NCBI RefSeq assembly: GCF_024125445.1 | Contig: NZ_JAMXWM010000026.1 | Coordinates: 1-64,000 of the forward strand | DNA: 64,000 bases | Direction of reading: 5' to 3' | Origin: Sporolactobacillus shoreicorticis | Lineage (GTDB): Bacteria > Bacillota > Bacilli > Bacillales > Sporolactobacillaceae | Shown here: piece after piece, positions 39,778 to 49,939 of the stretch | How the letters are laid out: every line of letters starts with the position of its first letter | Numbering within the stretch: the first letter of the stretch is position 1 | Notes under the pieces: generated by a model | Told to the model about the DNA's origin: nothing | The model's database searches: none | The model's input: the letters and a program-made list of their open reading frames with translations, nothing else | Made by a program: the position numbers and the translations under genes

Positions 39778-39858
39778 TTATTTCCACTTGTTTTTAATGA
39801 CAAAACCGATGACAAGAGCAGCGACGGCAATAGCACTGATAAAGGTTTTGTCTTTCAA
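39778..39858 (-). CDS. Candidate 26-residue single-helix membrane peptide
   Basis: A TTG start at 39858 has AGAGGG seven bases upstream. The peptide is Met-Lys-Asp-Lys followed by a hydrophobic run (TFISAIAVAALVIGFVI) and a basic tail KNKWK. It sits in the gap between two membrane-protein genes of the same strand. Length, charge pattern and spacing favour a real small protein, but its function is unknown. Confidence 0.45.
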   Translation of the reverse strand: MKDKTFISAIAVAALVIGFVIKNKWK

Positions 39859-39900
39859 ATGATAGCCCTCTTCGCATTATTAAGTTCTGCTTCGATCTTT

Positions 39901-40434
39901 TTACTCTGGCAGAAGATCGTTAGCTTTCTCGCACAACTCGTAAATCTCATCGTATTTCTGATCAATGATTGGCGTTACTCTAGCTGATTTCTTTTTGTGA
40001 ATGGCGCTGAAACAGAAGTATGGTATAATCCAACCGACAAATCCGGGAACAGCCAAGATGATGGAAAGAACGAGCAGACTACCCTGATAGGCGAAAACCG
40101 AACCCGCCATGAATGCAGTTCCAATAATGCCGATGGTGTAAACAACGATTGAAGATACAACAAATTTTGAACGTTCCATCGCTTTGACTTCAGCAACGCA
40201 GCCGTCGAATTGGCGCTGCAGGCGGGTCAGTTCAGCTTTGTTACGGATTTTGCGATTACGTTTAAATTTTAATGTCACTGAAGAAATTCCTTGGAGCGGA
40301 GTTGACGTACCGTCCAGCACCCAGCCAAAATTCACATAGCCATCTGTATAGATCGATTCCATGTCGCGGCTGACTGTGACCTCCTTGTATTCGTAGCCAA
40401 CAAAAATATTATTGCTTTTCTTATCTTCACTCAT
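39901..40434 (-). CDS. Membrane protein, paralogue of the 40507 gene
   Basis: 177 residues: a soluble N-terminal part (FVGYEYKEVTVSRDMESIYT), a basic stretch (KFKRNRKIRNKAELTRLQRQ), then two membrane helices (about 95-115 and 122-142) and a charged C-terminus. It shares this order and many residues with the next gene upstream. No function known to me. Confidence 0.75.
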   Translation of the reverse strand: MSEDKKSNNIFVGYEYKEVTVSRDMESIYTDGYVNFGWVLDGTSTPLQGISSVTLKFKRNRKIRNKAELTRLQRQFDGCVAEVKAMERSKFVVSSIVVYTIGIIGTAFMAGSVFAYQGSLLVLSIILAVPGFVGWIIPYFCFSAIHKKKSARVTPIIDQKYDEIYELCEKANDLLPE

Positions 40435-40506
40435 GACGATATCTCCTCAATTAAACTTATTTGATGGATCTTTTTTCGTTTCATTCGAGAATACTTGATT
40501 AAATAT

Positions 40507-41130
40507 TTAAGAAATTAAGAATGTATCTGCCTTTGCACACAGGTCATAAATTATGTCGTACAGTTTATCGATCTGCGGGGCAACCTTACTCGTTTTTAAG
40601 TTCTTTGCCGCCTGATAAATGAAATAAGGCAAAATCCATCCGGCAAATCCCGGTACGGCCATAACGATGGAAAGAGGAAGCATACCTGCGAGATAGCCGA
40701 AAATCGATATCCCTATAAAAACTGTACCGATGAGACCAACGACACAGGACAAGGCTGCAGCCGTTGTACGTTTAGATTTATCAAGGCTGCTAATCATCTT
40801 GACGCTAGCTTCAAAACGAGACTGTAGTCGATTCAGTTTTGTTTTATTGCAAATGAGTTTGTCGCGTTTGAAGGTCAACGTGATTTTGGTTTCGGACCCA
40901 TGGTCCACAATCATTTTTCCAACGGGGCTGCCTGGAATCAGAGCAAGCGGGGCGAGCACGACGCAGAGGGGCACCCACACATGCTTGACAACGGCTGGCT
41001 CGCTTTTCTCTAGTTTCCAGCCGAAATGATGATAGCTATCTTTTAACATTCCTTCAAGATAACAATGTACGGTTACACGCTTGTATTCGTAGGCAACAAA
41101 GGTTTTTTCTTTATTCTGAATGTCACTCAT
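40507..41130 (-). CDS. Membrane protein, paralogue of the 39901 gene
   Basis: 207 residues, same layout as the neighbour: FVAYEYKRVTVHCYLEGMLK, KLNRLQSRFEASVKMISSLD, then IVMAVPGFAGWILPYF in place of IILAVPGFVGWIIPYF. It has an extra hydrophobic insertion (VWVPLCVVLAPLALIPGSP) that the paralogue lacks. The tandem duplication is clear; function unknown. AGGAGCC precedes the ATG. Confidence 0.75.
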   Translation of the reverse strand: MSDIQNKEKTFVAYEYKRVTVHCYLEGMLKDSYHHFGWKLEKSEPAVVKHVWVPLCVVLAPLALIPGSPVGKMIVDHGSETKITLTFKRDKLICNKTKLNRLQSRFEASVKMISSLDKSKRTTAAALSCVVGLIGTVFIGISIFGYLAGMLPLSIVMAVPGFAGWILPYFIYQAAKNLKTSKVAPQIDKLYDIIYDLCAKADTFLIS

Positions 41131-41250
41131 AGTAAAGGCTCCTCAATTTATCATTTCAAATGTGTATGGCTGCATTTGATGTTCTCATCTTATCGATGAA
41201 TTATTTGTGAGTTGCTTATGAACTGTTTAAGAGTTATTAATTTTAAATAA

Positions 41251-41290
41251 AAACAGTCCGAATTCGATTGTTCCGAATTCAGACTGTTTA
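41251..41290 (-). terminator. Terminator of the 42 kb two-component operon
   Basis: AAACAGTC-GAATTC (41251-41265 region) pairs with GAATTC-GACTGTTT (41275-41290) with one mismatch. On the minus strand it ends in a run of T. It lies 30 bp past the kinase stop. Confidence 0.75.
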
Positions 41291-41320
41291 ATGTTTGCTG
41301 ATCTTATTCTATTTCACGGC

Positions 41321-42387
41321 TTATGGTTCAACTTTTAACTGTACCGTGAATGTTGTCCCTTTGCCGAGCATGCTTTTAACAGATATAGTGCCGCCTAGCA
41401 ATTCAACAACCCGTTGTGAAAGTGCAAGGCCAAGACCATTGCCCTCGGACGAATGGGACGTATCGCCTTGATAAAATTTATCGAAGATATGGTTTAGTGT
41501 TTCTTCGTCCATACCACAGCCCGTATCGGATATTGATACCGTTACAGAATTGATATCCGATGTTTGCTGTAATGTAATTTTCCCGCCAGGATTGGTGAAT
41601 TTGAGTGCATTAGAAAGAAGATTTTTCCATACAATCTCCAACAAATGTTCGTCAGCGTGAATAATGGCCCGATCATCCATATCCGCAATGAATTCAATAG
41701 TTTTCCTCTCCCACAAGTCTTCAAAACAGAGGGCGCAGTCACAGAGCTGACGACATAAGTCGTATGGCTCGGCATTTGGAAGAATGACCTGATTTTCAAT
41801 TTTATTCAATTTTAAAATGTTGGTCACAAGTGCGGCAACTTTTTGTGATGAAGCAATGATTGTATCGGTATACTCTTTCCGCGTCTCCGGCGTTAATTTT
41901 TCATTTTGCAGAGCTTGTGCGTAATTTTGAATAACGGCAAACGGTGTTTTAATTTCATGAGAGACATTTGCGATAAAATCACTTTTCATCGTTTCAATTG
42001 ATCCGAGTTCCTGCACCATCTTGTTAAAATCCTGAAACATTACGTCTACATAATCTAGCCTGTCTGCTGTATGGACCGGCTTTACATAAACAGAAAAATC
42101 ACCGTTCGCCACTTTTTTCGCGGCTTCGCTGAGCCTTCGCATCGGCCGATCAAAGGTGCGGTATCTCTGATAAGCAGTAAATACACTGAAAATACCGGTA
42201 ACGATAGCCCAGTATAGGAATACCAAAAGAGATAAGGACCGGAATCTTTCGCGAGGTTGGCTCCGTACATAATGGCAGGCAGGGCTGCAAGCCCTACAAG
42301 CACGACCAGCAGTCCGATATATTCTACCCATGAAAAATGGTGGACATTGATTCTTTTATCGCCTTGTTTTCTTAGACTCCGTCTCAT
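41321..42387 (-). pseudogene. Sensor histidine kinase, frameshifted between its membrane helices
   Basis: The natural start is ATG 42387, overlapping the response-regulator stop as ATGA. The first frame gives helix 1 ([20 protein letters not shown]) and runs to about 42235 (AKDSGPYLF). The true continuation is one base over: [20 protein letters not shown] (helix 2), HAMP, the H-box [20 protein letters not shown], an N box ([12 protein letters not shown]), [10 protein letters not shown] and [16 protein letters not shown], to 41321. The kinase core is intact. One base change near 42225-42245 separates it from a normal gene. Confidence 0.85.
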
Positions 42388-43055
42388 AGCGGCACGGCCT
42401 TGTATCCAAGCCCGTGAACAGTAACAATTTTGAAATCCGCACACGCGGAAAACTTATCGCGCAGTTTTGTGATATACACATCAACAGCACGCAGGCTCGT
42501 GTTGCTGTCAATCCCCCAGAATTCATCCATAAGTTGCGTGCGAGAAAACGTATGCTTCGGATACGAAAGCAGCTTATAAAGTATATTAAATTCCCGCACG
42601 GTCAACGGAATTTCCGCATTGTTCACCGTGGCGGTCCTTTCGTTTGCATCCATAACTAGGTTGCCAACATTCAAGCGTTTTTTATTCGTGATATTTGCTC
42701 GACGGAGCAGTGCCCCCACACGAAGTAAAAGTTCATCCATGTTAACGGGTTTTACCATGTAATCGTCAATTTCAAGTTGGAACCCTTTTTGTTTTGAAAA
42801 AAGATCATCACGCGCCGTGATGATCAGAATAGGTATGGTTTCATTGATCTCACGCACCGTTTTTGTGAATTCAAAGCCGTCAATCTCCGGCATCATGATG
42901 TCGGAAATAATCAAATCGTACAGTTTGTCGTACATCAGGTCATAGGCTTCTCGCGGGTTGAGACATCCTTTGGCAGAATATCCATTGTCATTTAAATAAG
43001 TACAAACAATTTGATTCAACTTTACATCATCTTCTACAACGAGTACGTTAATCAT
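42384..43055 (-). CDS. OmpR-family response regulator
   Basis: 223 residues. Receiver domain with acidic pair (VEDD), phosphoacceptor Asp in LIISDIMMPEIDGFEF and Lys in YMVKPVNMDELL. The OmpR winged helix occupies about 128-223 and ends VTVHGLGYKAV. Its stop overlaps the kinase start by four bases (ATGA). The targets are unknown; the membrane-protein genes downstream are candidates. AGGAGGTA precedes the ATG. Confidence 0.93.
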   Translation of the reverse strand: MINVLVVEDDVKLNQIVCTYLNDNGYSAKGCLNPREAYDLMYDKLYDLIISDIMMPEIDGFEFTKTVREINETIPILIITARDDLFSKQKGFQLEIDDYMVKPVNMDELLLRVGALLRRANITNKKRLNVGNLVMDANERTATVNNAEIPLTVREFNILYKLLSYPKHTFSRTQLMDEFWGIDSNTSLRAVDVYITKLRDKFSACADFKIVTVHGLGYKAVPL

Positions 43056-44646
43056 AAAATACCTCCTTCCTCCTCAATGTACCTAATTAGTGTAACAAGT
43101 AAATGTTAAAGAAATGTTTGATCATTGGACTCCTTTATTTGGACTTCTTTATTAAGAATAAGCAAGTTTGCGTGACTTTATCAACTAACAGAAAACCTGT
43201 TAATCATAGATTATGATCCGGAATCATAAGTACAACGTTAGGTCGCTATTAAAGGAGCTCGAACTTGAATGGAAATCAGCGTATTCAAGAAACTCAGCGA
43301 GCCATAGAAAAGAGAGCGCAAATAAATGGATTCATGCGGGCACAAGGCATTCAGCATTGTGCGAGTTGAACTACACTCCTGAGAAACCGGATGAAGCAAT
43401 TGATATTAGTAAATTCGGATAAAAAAGGCCAAAAATCTAAACATAATACGTTTGCCCTTTTTTAAAATCGTAAAATTACATGAATTAAGTGGCTTAACTA
43501 ACAAAATAAAAAAATACCCGAGATGTGCATCTCTTATCAAAAAACAAGCTCCGATCAATGTTGGAGTCTTGCTGACATACTCATCTGTTAATTTTTCGAA
43601 ATGACTTGATCATTGTTGTCATCATTTTTTTAGTGACCTTTGCTGACTCTCTGAACCTTTTTCCGATACTTTATTTGATTCCTTTTTGGGTTGCTCTTTA
43701 GTGTCCCGCTCCCTACTTTGCTTTTTGGAGACTTAAACGTTCTTTACGCAAAGAGAGCATTCTCAGAAGTGACGATAACGGCCTATTTATGCCAAATGAT
43801 TTTTCAAAGATTTGTTCAAAGTTTCTAGCCTTAGTACAATCATTCATGAGAAAATTTTAGGGGCTAACATTTGACAAAGGTTAGCCAGCAAACTAAATAA
43901 AGGAAGTGATGTTTTTGGTAGCTTTCGATTTTTATAGATCGTCCTAATTCTAAAAGAGTCAATCTTGTATCACATAAATATTCAGGTGTAGATGCAAATC
44001 AAATCTTACTTTTTATAAATTTTCAGTGGATTTAGACGCGCTTCCTTCGTTCAATTAATGGAAAAAGGCAAAAATGTTTTAAAAGCTTTCCTGCCGTTTA
44101 ACTTTAAAGCAGCTCAGATGATTATGAGTGAGTTAGATAAAAACGATATGAATGCCTTACGAAAAAAATTAATCTGGGAACACAAAAAATAAGAAATGAA
44201 ATGGAGAATGATTCACGATGCAAACAAAAAAATCGAATTATTGAAAACCCATTTAAGTCTTTAACCATTTTGTTGTGTTAGAAAATATGGATACAGAAGA
44301 TGTTAAGTACGTTGTACTTGATGTTCGCAATGCTCCTAATCAAGTGAAGGGTGACCAAATTAAAGGTGCCCTTGCAATGCCTGGCCTGCTAAAGAAATTG
44401 CGAATCGATTAGGCGGGCTTGATGAACCAACGCCAATCAACCAAATTCTGCATGAACTTTTAGTCCTCGAAGATGGAATCGGCGAAAATACATGTTTTGT
44501 TTTAAAATGCCATGTAGGTAAACTTTTCAGAACATCTCCTCCACCGAACACTTATTGTGGGATTGACTTTTTTATAAATCAAAACAGGGATATGCCGGAT
44601 AAAGGCCCATAACTATCTGGTTCAGATTCGTTGTCTATCTGTTAAT
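43056..44646. other. 1.6-kb stretch of decayed genes
   Basis: No intact gene is supported. A short plus-strand frame at 43213-43422 has no recognisable family. Coding relics at about 44040-44190 (ERGKNVLKAFLPFNF-like, ending LRKKLIWEHKK) and the rhodanese remnant at 44270-44430 are the only protein-like pieces. An AGATGTGCATCT palindrome lies near 43520. Confidence 0.5.
44270..44520 (+). pseudogene. Rhodanese-like domain remnant
   Basis: The plus strand reads VLENMDTEDVKYVVLDVRNA followed by PNQVKGDQIKGALAMP, then a frame change to AKEIANRLGGLDEPTP. This is the N-terminal half of a rhodanese-type sulfurtransferase domain. The catalytic-Cys half is missing. Confidence 0.6.
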
Positions 44647-46089
44647 TCATGACGTCGTTTCTTCTGATGAGTCAAGATTCTTGCCCCATTTTTTCTCCAG
44701 CTCATCGACAATCTCGGCATGCATTTTTTCATTTAGCTTAACTTTTTTGAAGAAGACAATTGCGCTCATCAACACCAGTAGAAAAGGGGCGCCCAGCATC
44801 ATGAGTTTAAAGGTCAATTTTCCCGCGCTGCTGATACTGCCTGCTGAAGCACCTGTAGTCATGCCTGCCAAAACTGCCGTTAGACCAACAACGCCGTTGG
44901 ATATGGCTCCCGCCAGTTTATCTAAAAGAGGCCGAACCGATAATGTCAGACTCTCATCGCGATGTCCTTCCTTTAATTGGCCATATTCAACCGAATCTGT
45001 AATCGTCATGAGCACGACCAAAAAAATCAGAGGCTGAGGACTGCCGAACAGAATCCCAGCCGTAATAACGAGCGGCAAAGAGGTATTGGCAAAGCTGAAC
45101 AGTAACAGTCCGAGAAACATAACAGTTACCGAAGCGAAAAATACAGTCTTCCTTCTCCACCGATTAGCCAGTGATGGAAAAACCGAAACTGTAAACAAAC
45201 CGGTGAAAAAATTAAGGATTGCCAGAATTGAAAAACTGCTAGCATCACCTAGAATAAAGGTGAAGTAGTAGAGTACCATAGAATTGGTTAATGACACGCC
45301 AATTGTGTAGACTCCATAGGACAGCGATAACCACATGAGCTGATCATTTTGGGTCAATACTTTAAATACATCTTTAAATTTGGTGCGCTCTTTATTTTTT
45401 CGCAGATCCGAATCAAGTTCCTTTGTACCCAGACCGACACTAATGGCTGAGACAAATGAAAGAGTTCCCACAATGATTGCAAACCAAAACCAGCCGCGAG
45501 TGTCACCGGTTCCATGATTCGAGCTGAGCGAAAAAAACAAAATCAGGGGCATGATTGTAACCCCAACAAGATTTCCGCCGATCGCTGAACCGATTCGTGC
45601 AAATGTGGCTGTTTTTTCTCGTTCATGTGAATCAAAGGATAGGGCCGGAATCATTGACCAATAAGCAACATCTTTAAACGAGAAAAAAATGTCCATAACA
45701 ATATAAATAATCGCAAATAGAATCAGATACAAAACAGGATTGTTTTTGGTTAAGCCGCCAAAATCTGTAAATAAAACGATCAGTGATAGAGATCCTACGC
45801 CTCCGCCAACAACAACCCATGGTTTAAATTTGCCCCAACGTGTCCTCGTGTTATCGATCGTGGTTCCAATTAAGGGATCAATAACTAATTCGACAAATCG
45901 AAGTGAGAAAATAATTAATGTAATGATTGAAACCATTCTGGCATTCTGAGCGGTGCTGCCCGTATTAAATAGATGAGTCGTCACAAACATGATAAAATAG
46001 GTATTTAAAGTAACCCAAAACATATCATGTCCAAAGGCACCAAAGGAATAAGATAGTCGCGACCATATCATATGTTTTTGGTTTATCAT
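44647..46089 (-). CDS. GPH-family sugar symporter
   Basis: About 480 residues from ATG 46089, chosen for the GGAGGG site seven bases upstream; an in-frame extension to 46152 lacks one. About 12 helices. GPH landmarks are SYSFGAFGHDMFW, RFVELVIDPLIGTTIDNTRT and RWGKFKPW. Substrate unknown. It is transcribed alone, and no glycosidase gene adjoins it. Confidence 0.9.
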   Translation of the reverse strand: MINQKHMIWSRLSYSFGAFGHDMFWVTLNTYFIMFVTTHLFNTGSTAQNARMVSIITLIIFSLRFVELVIDPLIGTTIDNTRTRWGKFKPWVVVGGGVGSLSLIVLFTDFGGLTKNNPVLYLILFAIIYIVMDIFFSFKDVAYWSMIPALSFDSHEREKTATFARIGSAIGGNLVGVTIMPLILFFSLSSNHGTGDTRGWFWFAIIVGTLSFVSAISVGLGTKELDSDLRKNKERTKFKDVFKVLTQNDQLMWLSLSYGVYTIGVSLTNSMVLYYFTFILGDASSFSILAILNFFTGLFTVSVFPSLANRWRRKTVFFASVTVMFLGLLLFSFANTSLPLVITAGILFGSPQPLIFLVVLMTITDSVEYGQLKEGHRDESLTLSVRPLLDKLAGAISNGVVGLTAVLAGMTTGASAGSISSAGKLTFKLMMLGAPFLLVLMSAIVFFKKVKLNEKMHAEIVDELEKKWGKNLDSSEETTS

Positions 46090-46254
46090 TAAAGCCCTCC
46101 AATGCATAGTGATGCCATTGCGATTTCTCAAAGCACGCAAGCTTAGATACAAAATTCCTTTACTAAACTAAGAAATTGTACAATCCAACGTTTATCCCTT
46201 TAAAATACTCAACCGGACACCTTATCTTAAAATGAGTTGACTATTGATCATAGT

Positions 46255-46305
46255 AAAACCTCCTAAAGTTGAATTTCGTTCGTCCAACCTTAGGAGGTCA
46301 GTCCA
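46255..46305. mobile_element. Abutting left and right ends of an IS3-type element
   Basis: ACCTCCTAA (46258-46266) and its perfect complement TTAGGAGGT (46290-46298) lie at the outer edges of a 48-bp piece. The inner flanks (AAGTTGAATTT and CGTCCAACC) and the outer GTCAGTCCA resemble the terminal repeats of IS150-type elements. It is consistent with an internally deleted, MITE-like remnant. Confidence 0.5.
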
Positions 46306-46478
46306 CCTTGTCTGTAAATGACACTTTGTCTCGTACTCATAACTTAGTAATCATAGTGTTGGCTGCAAGGCTATAATAAGAGCAGCCTCATAAACAATTT
46401 ATTCTCTCACTTTACATAGTAAATTCAAAACAAGATTTATTCAACCCCCGAGAGTAGAATCTATTGCTTCAAGACCTC

Positions 46479-49181
46479 TTAAAATTGGGCAATCAGCAAT
46501 TGTCTTATTTCATCCAATCCCGGCTGACGTGGATTGGCCGGTGTACACTGGTCGTTATAAATCAAGTCAACCAATTTATCAAGTGCACTGTCAAATTGTT
46601 GCTGAGTCACACCATTGGCCGACAGTTTAGGCACAACATCCAGAGCTTTCATTAAAGCCGCAATCTTATCGCAAAATGCCTCGACCAGCTCCGCATCACT
46701 GTTTCCTTTTATACCTAAAGAACGGGCAATGTCGGCATAGTCTTTTTGAGCACGATATACTTCATAGCGAGGGAACGGCGTCCGCTTTACTTTCCCGGAA
46801 ACACCATTGAAACCAATGACATGCGACATGGCAATTGAAATTGCCAGACCATGCGGTAATCCGAATTCCCCACCGGTTTTATGCGCAATCGAGTGATTGA
46901 TTCCAAGGAAGGCATTGGCAAATGCCATACCACCCAAAGTAGCAGCATAATGCATTTTCTCGCGAGCCATTTCGCCTTCCAACGTTGGGTTCTTAGGATC
47001 AAACTTATAAGACGTTTCCAGATTCTCAAAGACAAGCTTAATTGCCTGCAGTGACCACGGACGTGTAAACTCAGATGCCATAACTGAAACATAGGCTTCC
47101 AAAGCGTGTGACAGCGTATCCAGTCCGGACAAAGCAACGGTTCGTTTCGGAACGGTCATGACAAATTCCGGATCGACGATGGCAATCTGCGGTGTCAGTT
47201 CATAATCGGTCAATGGGTATTTAACATGTGTGTTATCGTCTGTGATTACCGCATAAGGCGTTACCTCGGACCCTGTTCCGGATGTCGTCGGAATTGCAAC
47301 CAACTGGGTCTGCGTTTGATGATGGAACTTAACGATCCGTTTGCGGATATCAATGAATTTCTGTTGTAAACGAGTGAACAGCTCACTGACTTTTTCATAG
47401 CTGTCTAAGAACCCGGGCTCTTGGTCCAGTGAATACTCATAAATAAAACGCGCAATTTTAGAAGCATCCAGCGCAGATCCACCGCCGATTGCAATGACTG
47501 TATCCGGTTGGAAGTCACGCATTTGTCTGGCGATTTCGATGGTCTGCCCCAGTGTTGGGTCAGGCCGAACGGTCCCATAGATAGACGTCTTCACCACATT
47601 ATCACGAATTTCCAATTGTTCATAAACCTTGTCAACAAAACCGAATTTAACCATTCCCGGATCCGCAACAATAAATGCCCGTGTAACATTTTCAATATCC
47701 TGAAGATAAGAAATAGCATTTTTTTCATAGTAAATTTTTTCCGGCAGCCGGACCCATTGCGGACGATTGCGTCGTTTTGCGACCGTTTTGATGTTCAATA
47801 AGTCTTCAGTTGATAAGTTATGTGACAATGAATTTTTCCCCCACGATCCTGTGCCTAGAGTTAAGCTTGCGCGCAGCGCATCTGTGTATATATCGCCAAT
47901 GCCTCCGATTGAATCCGGTTGATTCACTAGAATTCGAGCGGCCTTAGTCTTTTCGCCGTACTCATTGATAAACGGATCTGCCTGTGAGCCAATTTGAATC
48001 GCTGCATTGTGTCCTGCTCCTTGGTAATCCAAAAGAGCTGCAATAATTTTAACACCTTGATCACGATCCTTAGCTTTATAAACAGACAGCAACGGAGACA
48101 GCTTCTCAGAGGAGAGTTTTTCGCCAATGTTCTTCGGGTCAAGTTCAAACAACATAACATCCTTGCCCTCCGGAAGAATGACACCTGCCTGTTCCGCAAT
48201 CCATCGAGCAGGTCTGCCGGCAACCGGTCCGTTTACACCATGGTTGTCATTGAAAACGAAATCGGCTATTTTTTGATAATCTTTCTTAGGAACAAGGTAC
48301 GCGCCTTTTTCCAGCATTCTGTCCATCCATTGATCATAGATTGACGATTCAACAACCACTGAGTTTTCAGTAGCGCAGATCATTCCGTTGTCAAATCGTT
48401 TCGACAGCAGCAAATCTTCAACTGACCGGTCAAGATGTGCCGTGTGGTCAACAAATAGTGCCCCGTTACCGGCACCGACACCCATGGACGGATTACCTGA
48501 TTGCAATGCCGCATTAACCATTCCCGGACCTCCGGTTGCTAATATAGAAGCGATTTTAGGATTGCGAATTAAAGCTGTCGTATTGTTGAGCGACGGTTTC
48601 TCGATCCATTGAATGATATCTTTAGGGGCTCCGGCTGCCACAGCTGCGTCATATACGATTTTGGCTGCATGAGCAGAACATTTTTGTGCCTGCGGATGAA
48701 AAGCAAAAACGATCGCATTGCGTGTTTTTAATGCCAGTAATGATTTAAACATTGTTGTTGATGTGGGATTAGTCGTTGGCACAATCCCCGCTAATACCCC
48801 CAGCGGAGCCGCGATTTGAACTTCGCCGGCAACTTTGTTCTCATGGATCACGCCGACTGTTTTATCATTCTTGATTGCATTGTACACGTTCTCAGTCGCA
48901 AAACGGTTCTTCGTATCTTTATCTTCGACGACTCCGCGTCCGGTTTCATCAACTGCCTCATGAGCAAGCATCAAGGCCGCTTCCGATCCCGCGAGCGCTG
49001 CTTCAGCAACAATCTTATCGACCTGTTCCTGTGTGAACTCGGAATATGCTTTTTCCGCCTCTAAGGCTCTATCAACCAATCCGGATGTGTATTTTTTCGC
49101 TTCTTCCATCAAGGCCTTTTTTTCATCCTCAGACAAAACTTTTTTCAGCTTAGGTTTAACTCCTTGTTCCATTGTAAGCAC
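46479..49181 (-). CDS. adhE: Bifunctional acetaldehyde-CoA/alcohol dehydrogenase AdhE
   Basis: 900 residues, full length. The N-terminal half is a CoA-acylating aldehyde dehydrogenase (GIVPTTNPTSTTMFKSLLAL, catalytic Cys in NGMICATENSVVVES). The C-terminal half, from about 455, is an iron-dependent alcohol dehydrogenase (GGGSALDASKIARF, GTGSEVTPYAVI, and metal-binding His in AFLGINHSIAHK and GLPHGLAI). It reduces acetyl-CoA to ethanol and reoxidises NADH in fermentation. Two Rex-like boxes lie upstream, which fits control by the NADH/NAD ratio. Confidence 0.97.
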   Translation of the reverse strand: MLTMEQGVKPKLKKVLSEDEKKALMEEAKKYTSGLVDRALEAEKAYSEFTQEQVDKIVAEAALAGSEAALMLAHEAVDETGRGVVEDKDTKNRFATENVYNAIKNDKTVGVIHENKVAGEVQIAAPLGVLAGIVPTTNPTSTTMFKSLLALKTRNAIVFAFHPQAQKCSAHAAKIVYDAAVAAGAPKDIIQWIEKPSLNNTTALIRNPKIASILATGGPGMVNAALQSGNPSMGVGAGNGALFVDHTAHLDRSVEDLLLSKRFDNGMICATENSVVVESSIYDQWMDRMLEKGAYLVPKKDYQKIADFVFNDNHGVNGPVAGRPARWIAEQAGVILPEGKDVMLFELDPKNIGEKLSSEKLSPLLSVYKAKDRDQGVKIIAALLDYQGAGHNAAIQIGSQADPFINEYGEKTKAARILVNQPDSIGGIGDIYTDALRASLTLGTGSWGKNSLSHNLSTEDLLNIKTVAKRRNRPQWVRLPEKIYYEKNAISYLQDIENVTRAFIVADPGMVKFGFVDKVYEQLEIRDNVVKTSIYGTVRPDPTLGQTIEIARQMRDFQPDTVIAIGGGSALDASKIARFIYEYSLDQEPGFLDSYEKVSELFTRLQQKFIDIRKRIVKFHHQTQTQLVAIPTTSGTGSEVTPYAVITDDNTHVKYPLTDYELTPQIAIVDPEFVMTVPKRTVALSGLDTLSHALEAYVSVMASEFTRPWSLQAIKLVFENLETSYKFDPKNPTLEGEMAREKMHYAATLGGMAFANAFLGINHSIAHKTGGEFGLPHGLAISIAMSHVIGFNGVSGKVKRTPFPRYEVYRAQKDYADIARSLGIKGNSDAELVEAFCDKIAALMKALDVVPKLSANGVTQQQFDSALDKLVDLIYNDQCTPANPRQPGLDEIRQLLIAQF

Positions 49182-49248
49182 TCCTTTTCGTTTTTCTTAA
49201 CTCTTGCCAACACCCATTTAAATTTTATTAACGAAAGCAGCAATATAT

Positions 49249-49266
49249 TTGCGAAATTTTTCACAT
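49249..49266. promoter_or_regulatory. Rex-like operator, proximal
   Basis: TTGCGAAATTTTTCACAT differs little from the Rex consensus TTGTGAAATATTTCACAA and lies about 70 bp before the adhE start. Confidence 0.65.
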
Positions 49267-49939
49267 GAAACTTAATAAGTGTTCGATACAATAATCTATT
49301 TGGCTTAATTCTGTAAAAGTTTAAAAGACTGTGCATCCAAAATGAATGGAATTCCGATTTATCCGCTTGATTTTTCACTCAGATGCATTGAAACGAATCG
49401 GATGCATTCATATCGGTTTTATTCATTAAGACGATCGAATCATCGCATCTACTCCTTTCAAATAGTTTTTAAATGGGATTATTTGTGAACTATTTCACAT
49501 GATTTTCGACAAAAACCACTTGCACAACGACAACAAAAGCTGCGAAAACTTTCTATTTTATGATCGCTGAACACTTCCCTTCCTCGCGACCGCTTCATCT
49601 CTGCTGTAAGCGCAAACATTTTTCAAGTTGAATATAGCACATAATGCACTGCGTGTAAATGTTTATGCCAAAGAATCGTTTGAATTTTTATTGTTTAATT
49701 TATAGAGTGAAACGTTCTGTGTAAATAATACAAAAGGATAATCCTTAAATGGTGTCTTATGGTATGTGCTTATTTACCGAGAATGAAAGGAGGACTTTTC
49801 CAAGAGTTATCATGCTTCTTATTTTCTCTTGTTTCTTAACGATGGACCCGTGTCCTGCCATGCCTTAATGCATCAGAATTATTCGAAATATCAAAGATTA
49901 TTTAACAAAACACTCACAAAATTCAAATATCAATTATTA
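49267..49939. other. Long adhE/AraC intergenic region
   Basis: It holds the distal Rex-like box at 49483-49500. Otherwise AT-rich, with no coding frame I can support. A long 5' region of this kind is usual for adhE. Confidence 0.5.
49483..49500. promoter_or_regulatory. Rex-like operator, distal
   Basis: TTGTGAACTATTTCACAT matches the Rex consensus TTGTGAAATATTTCACAA at 16 of 18 positions. It lies about 300 bp upstream of adhE. Confidence 0.75.

Noticed and set aside
39748-39987. Plus-strand frame of 79 codons between the membrane-protein genes
   Set aside because: Antisense to the 26-residue peptide and the end of the 39901 gene, with no start signal.
43213-43422. Plus-strand frame of 69 codons after the response regulator
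   Set aside because: It lacks a recognisable family, and its ribosome site is poor; the surrounding DNA is decayed.
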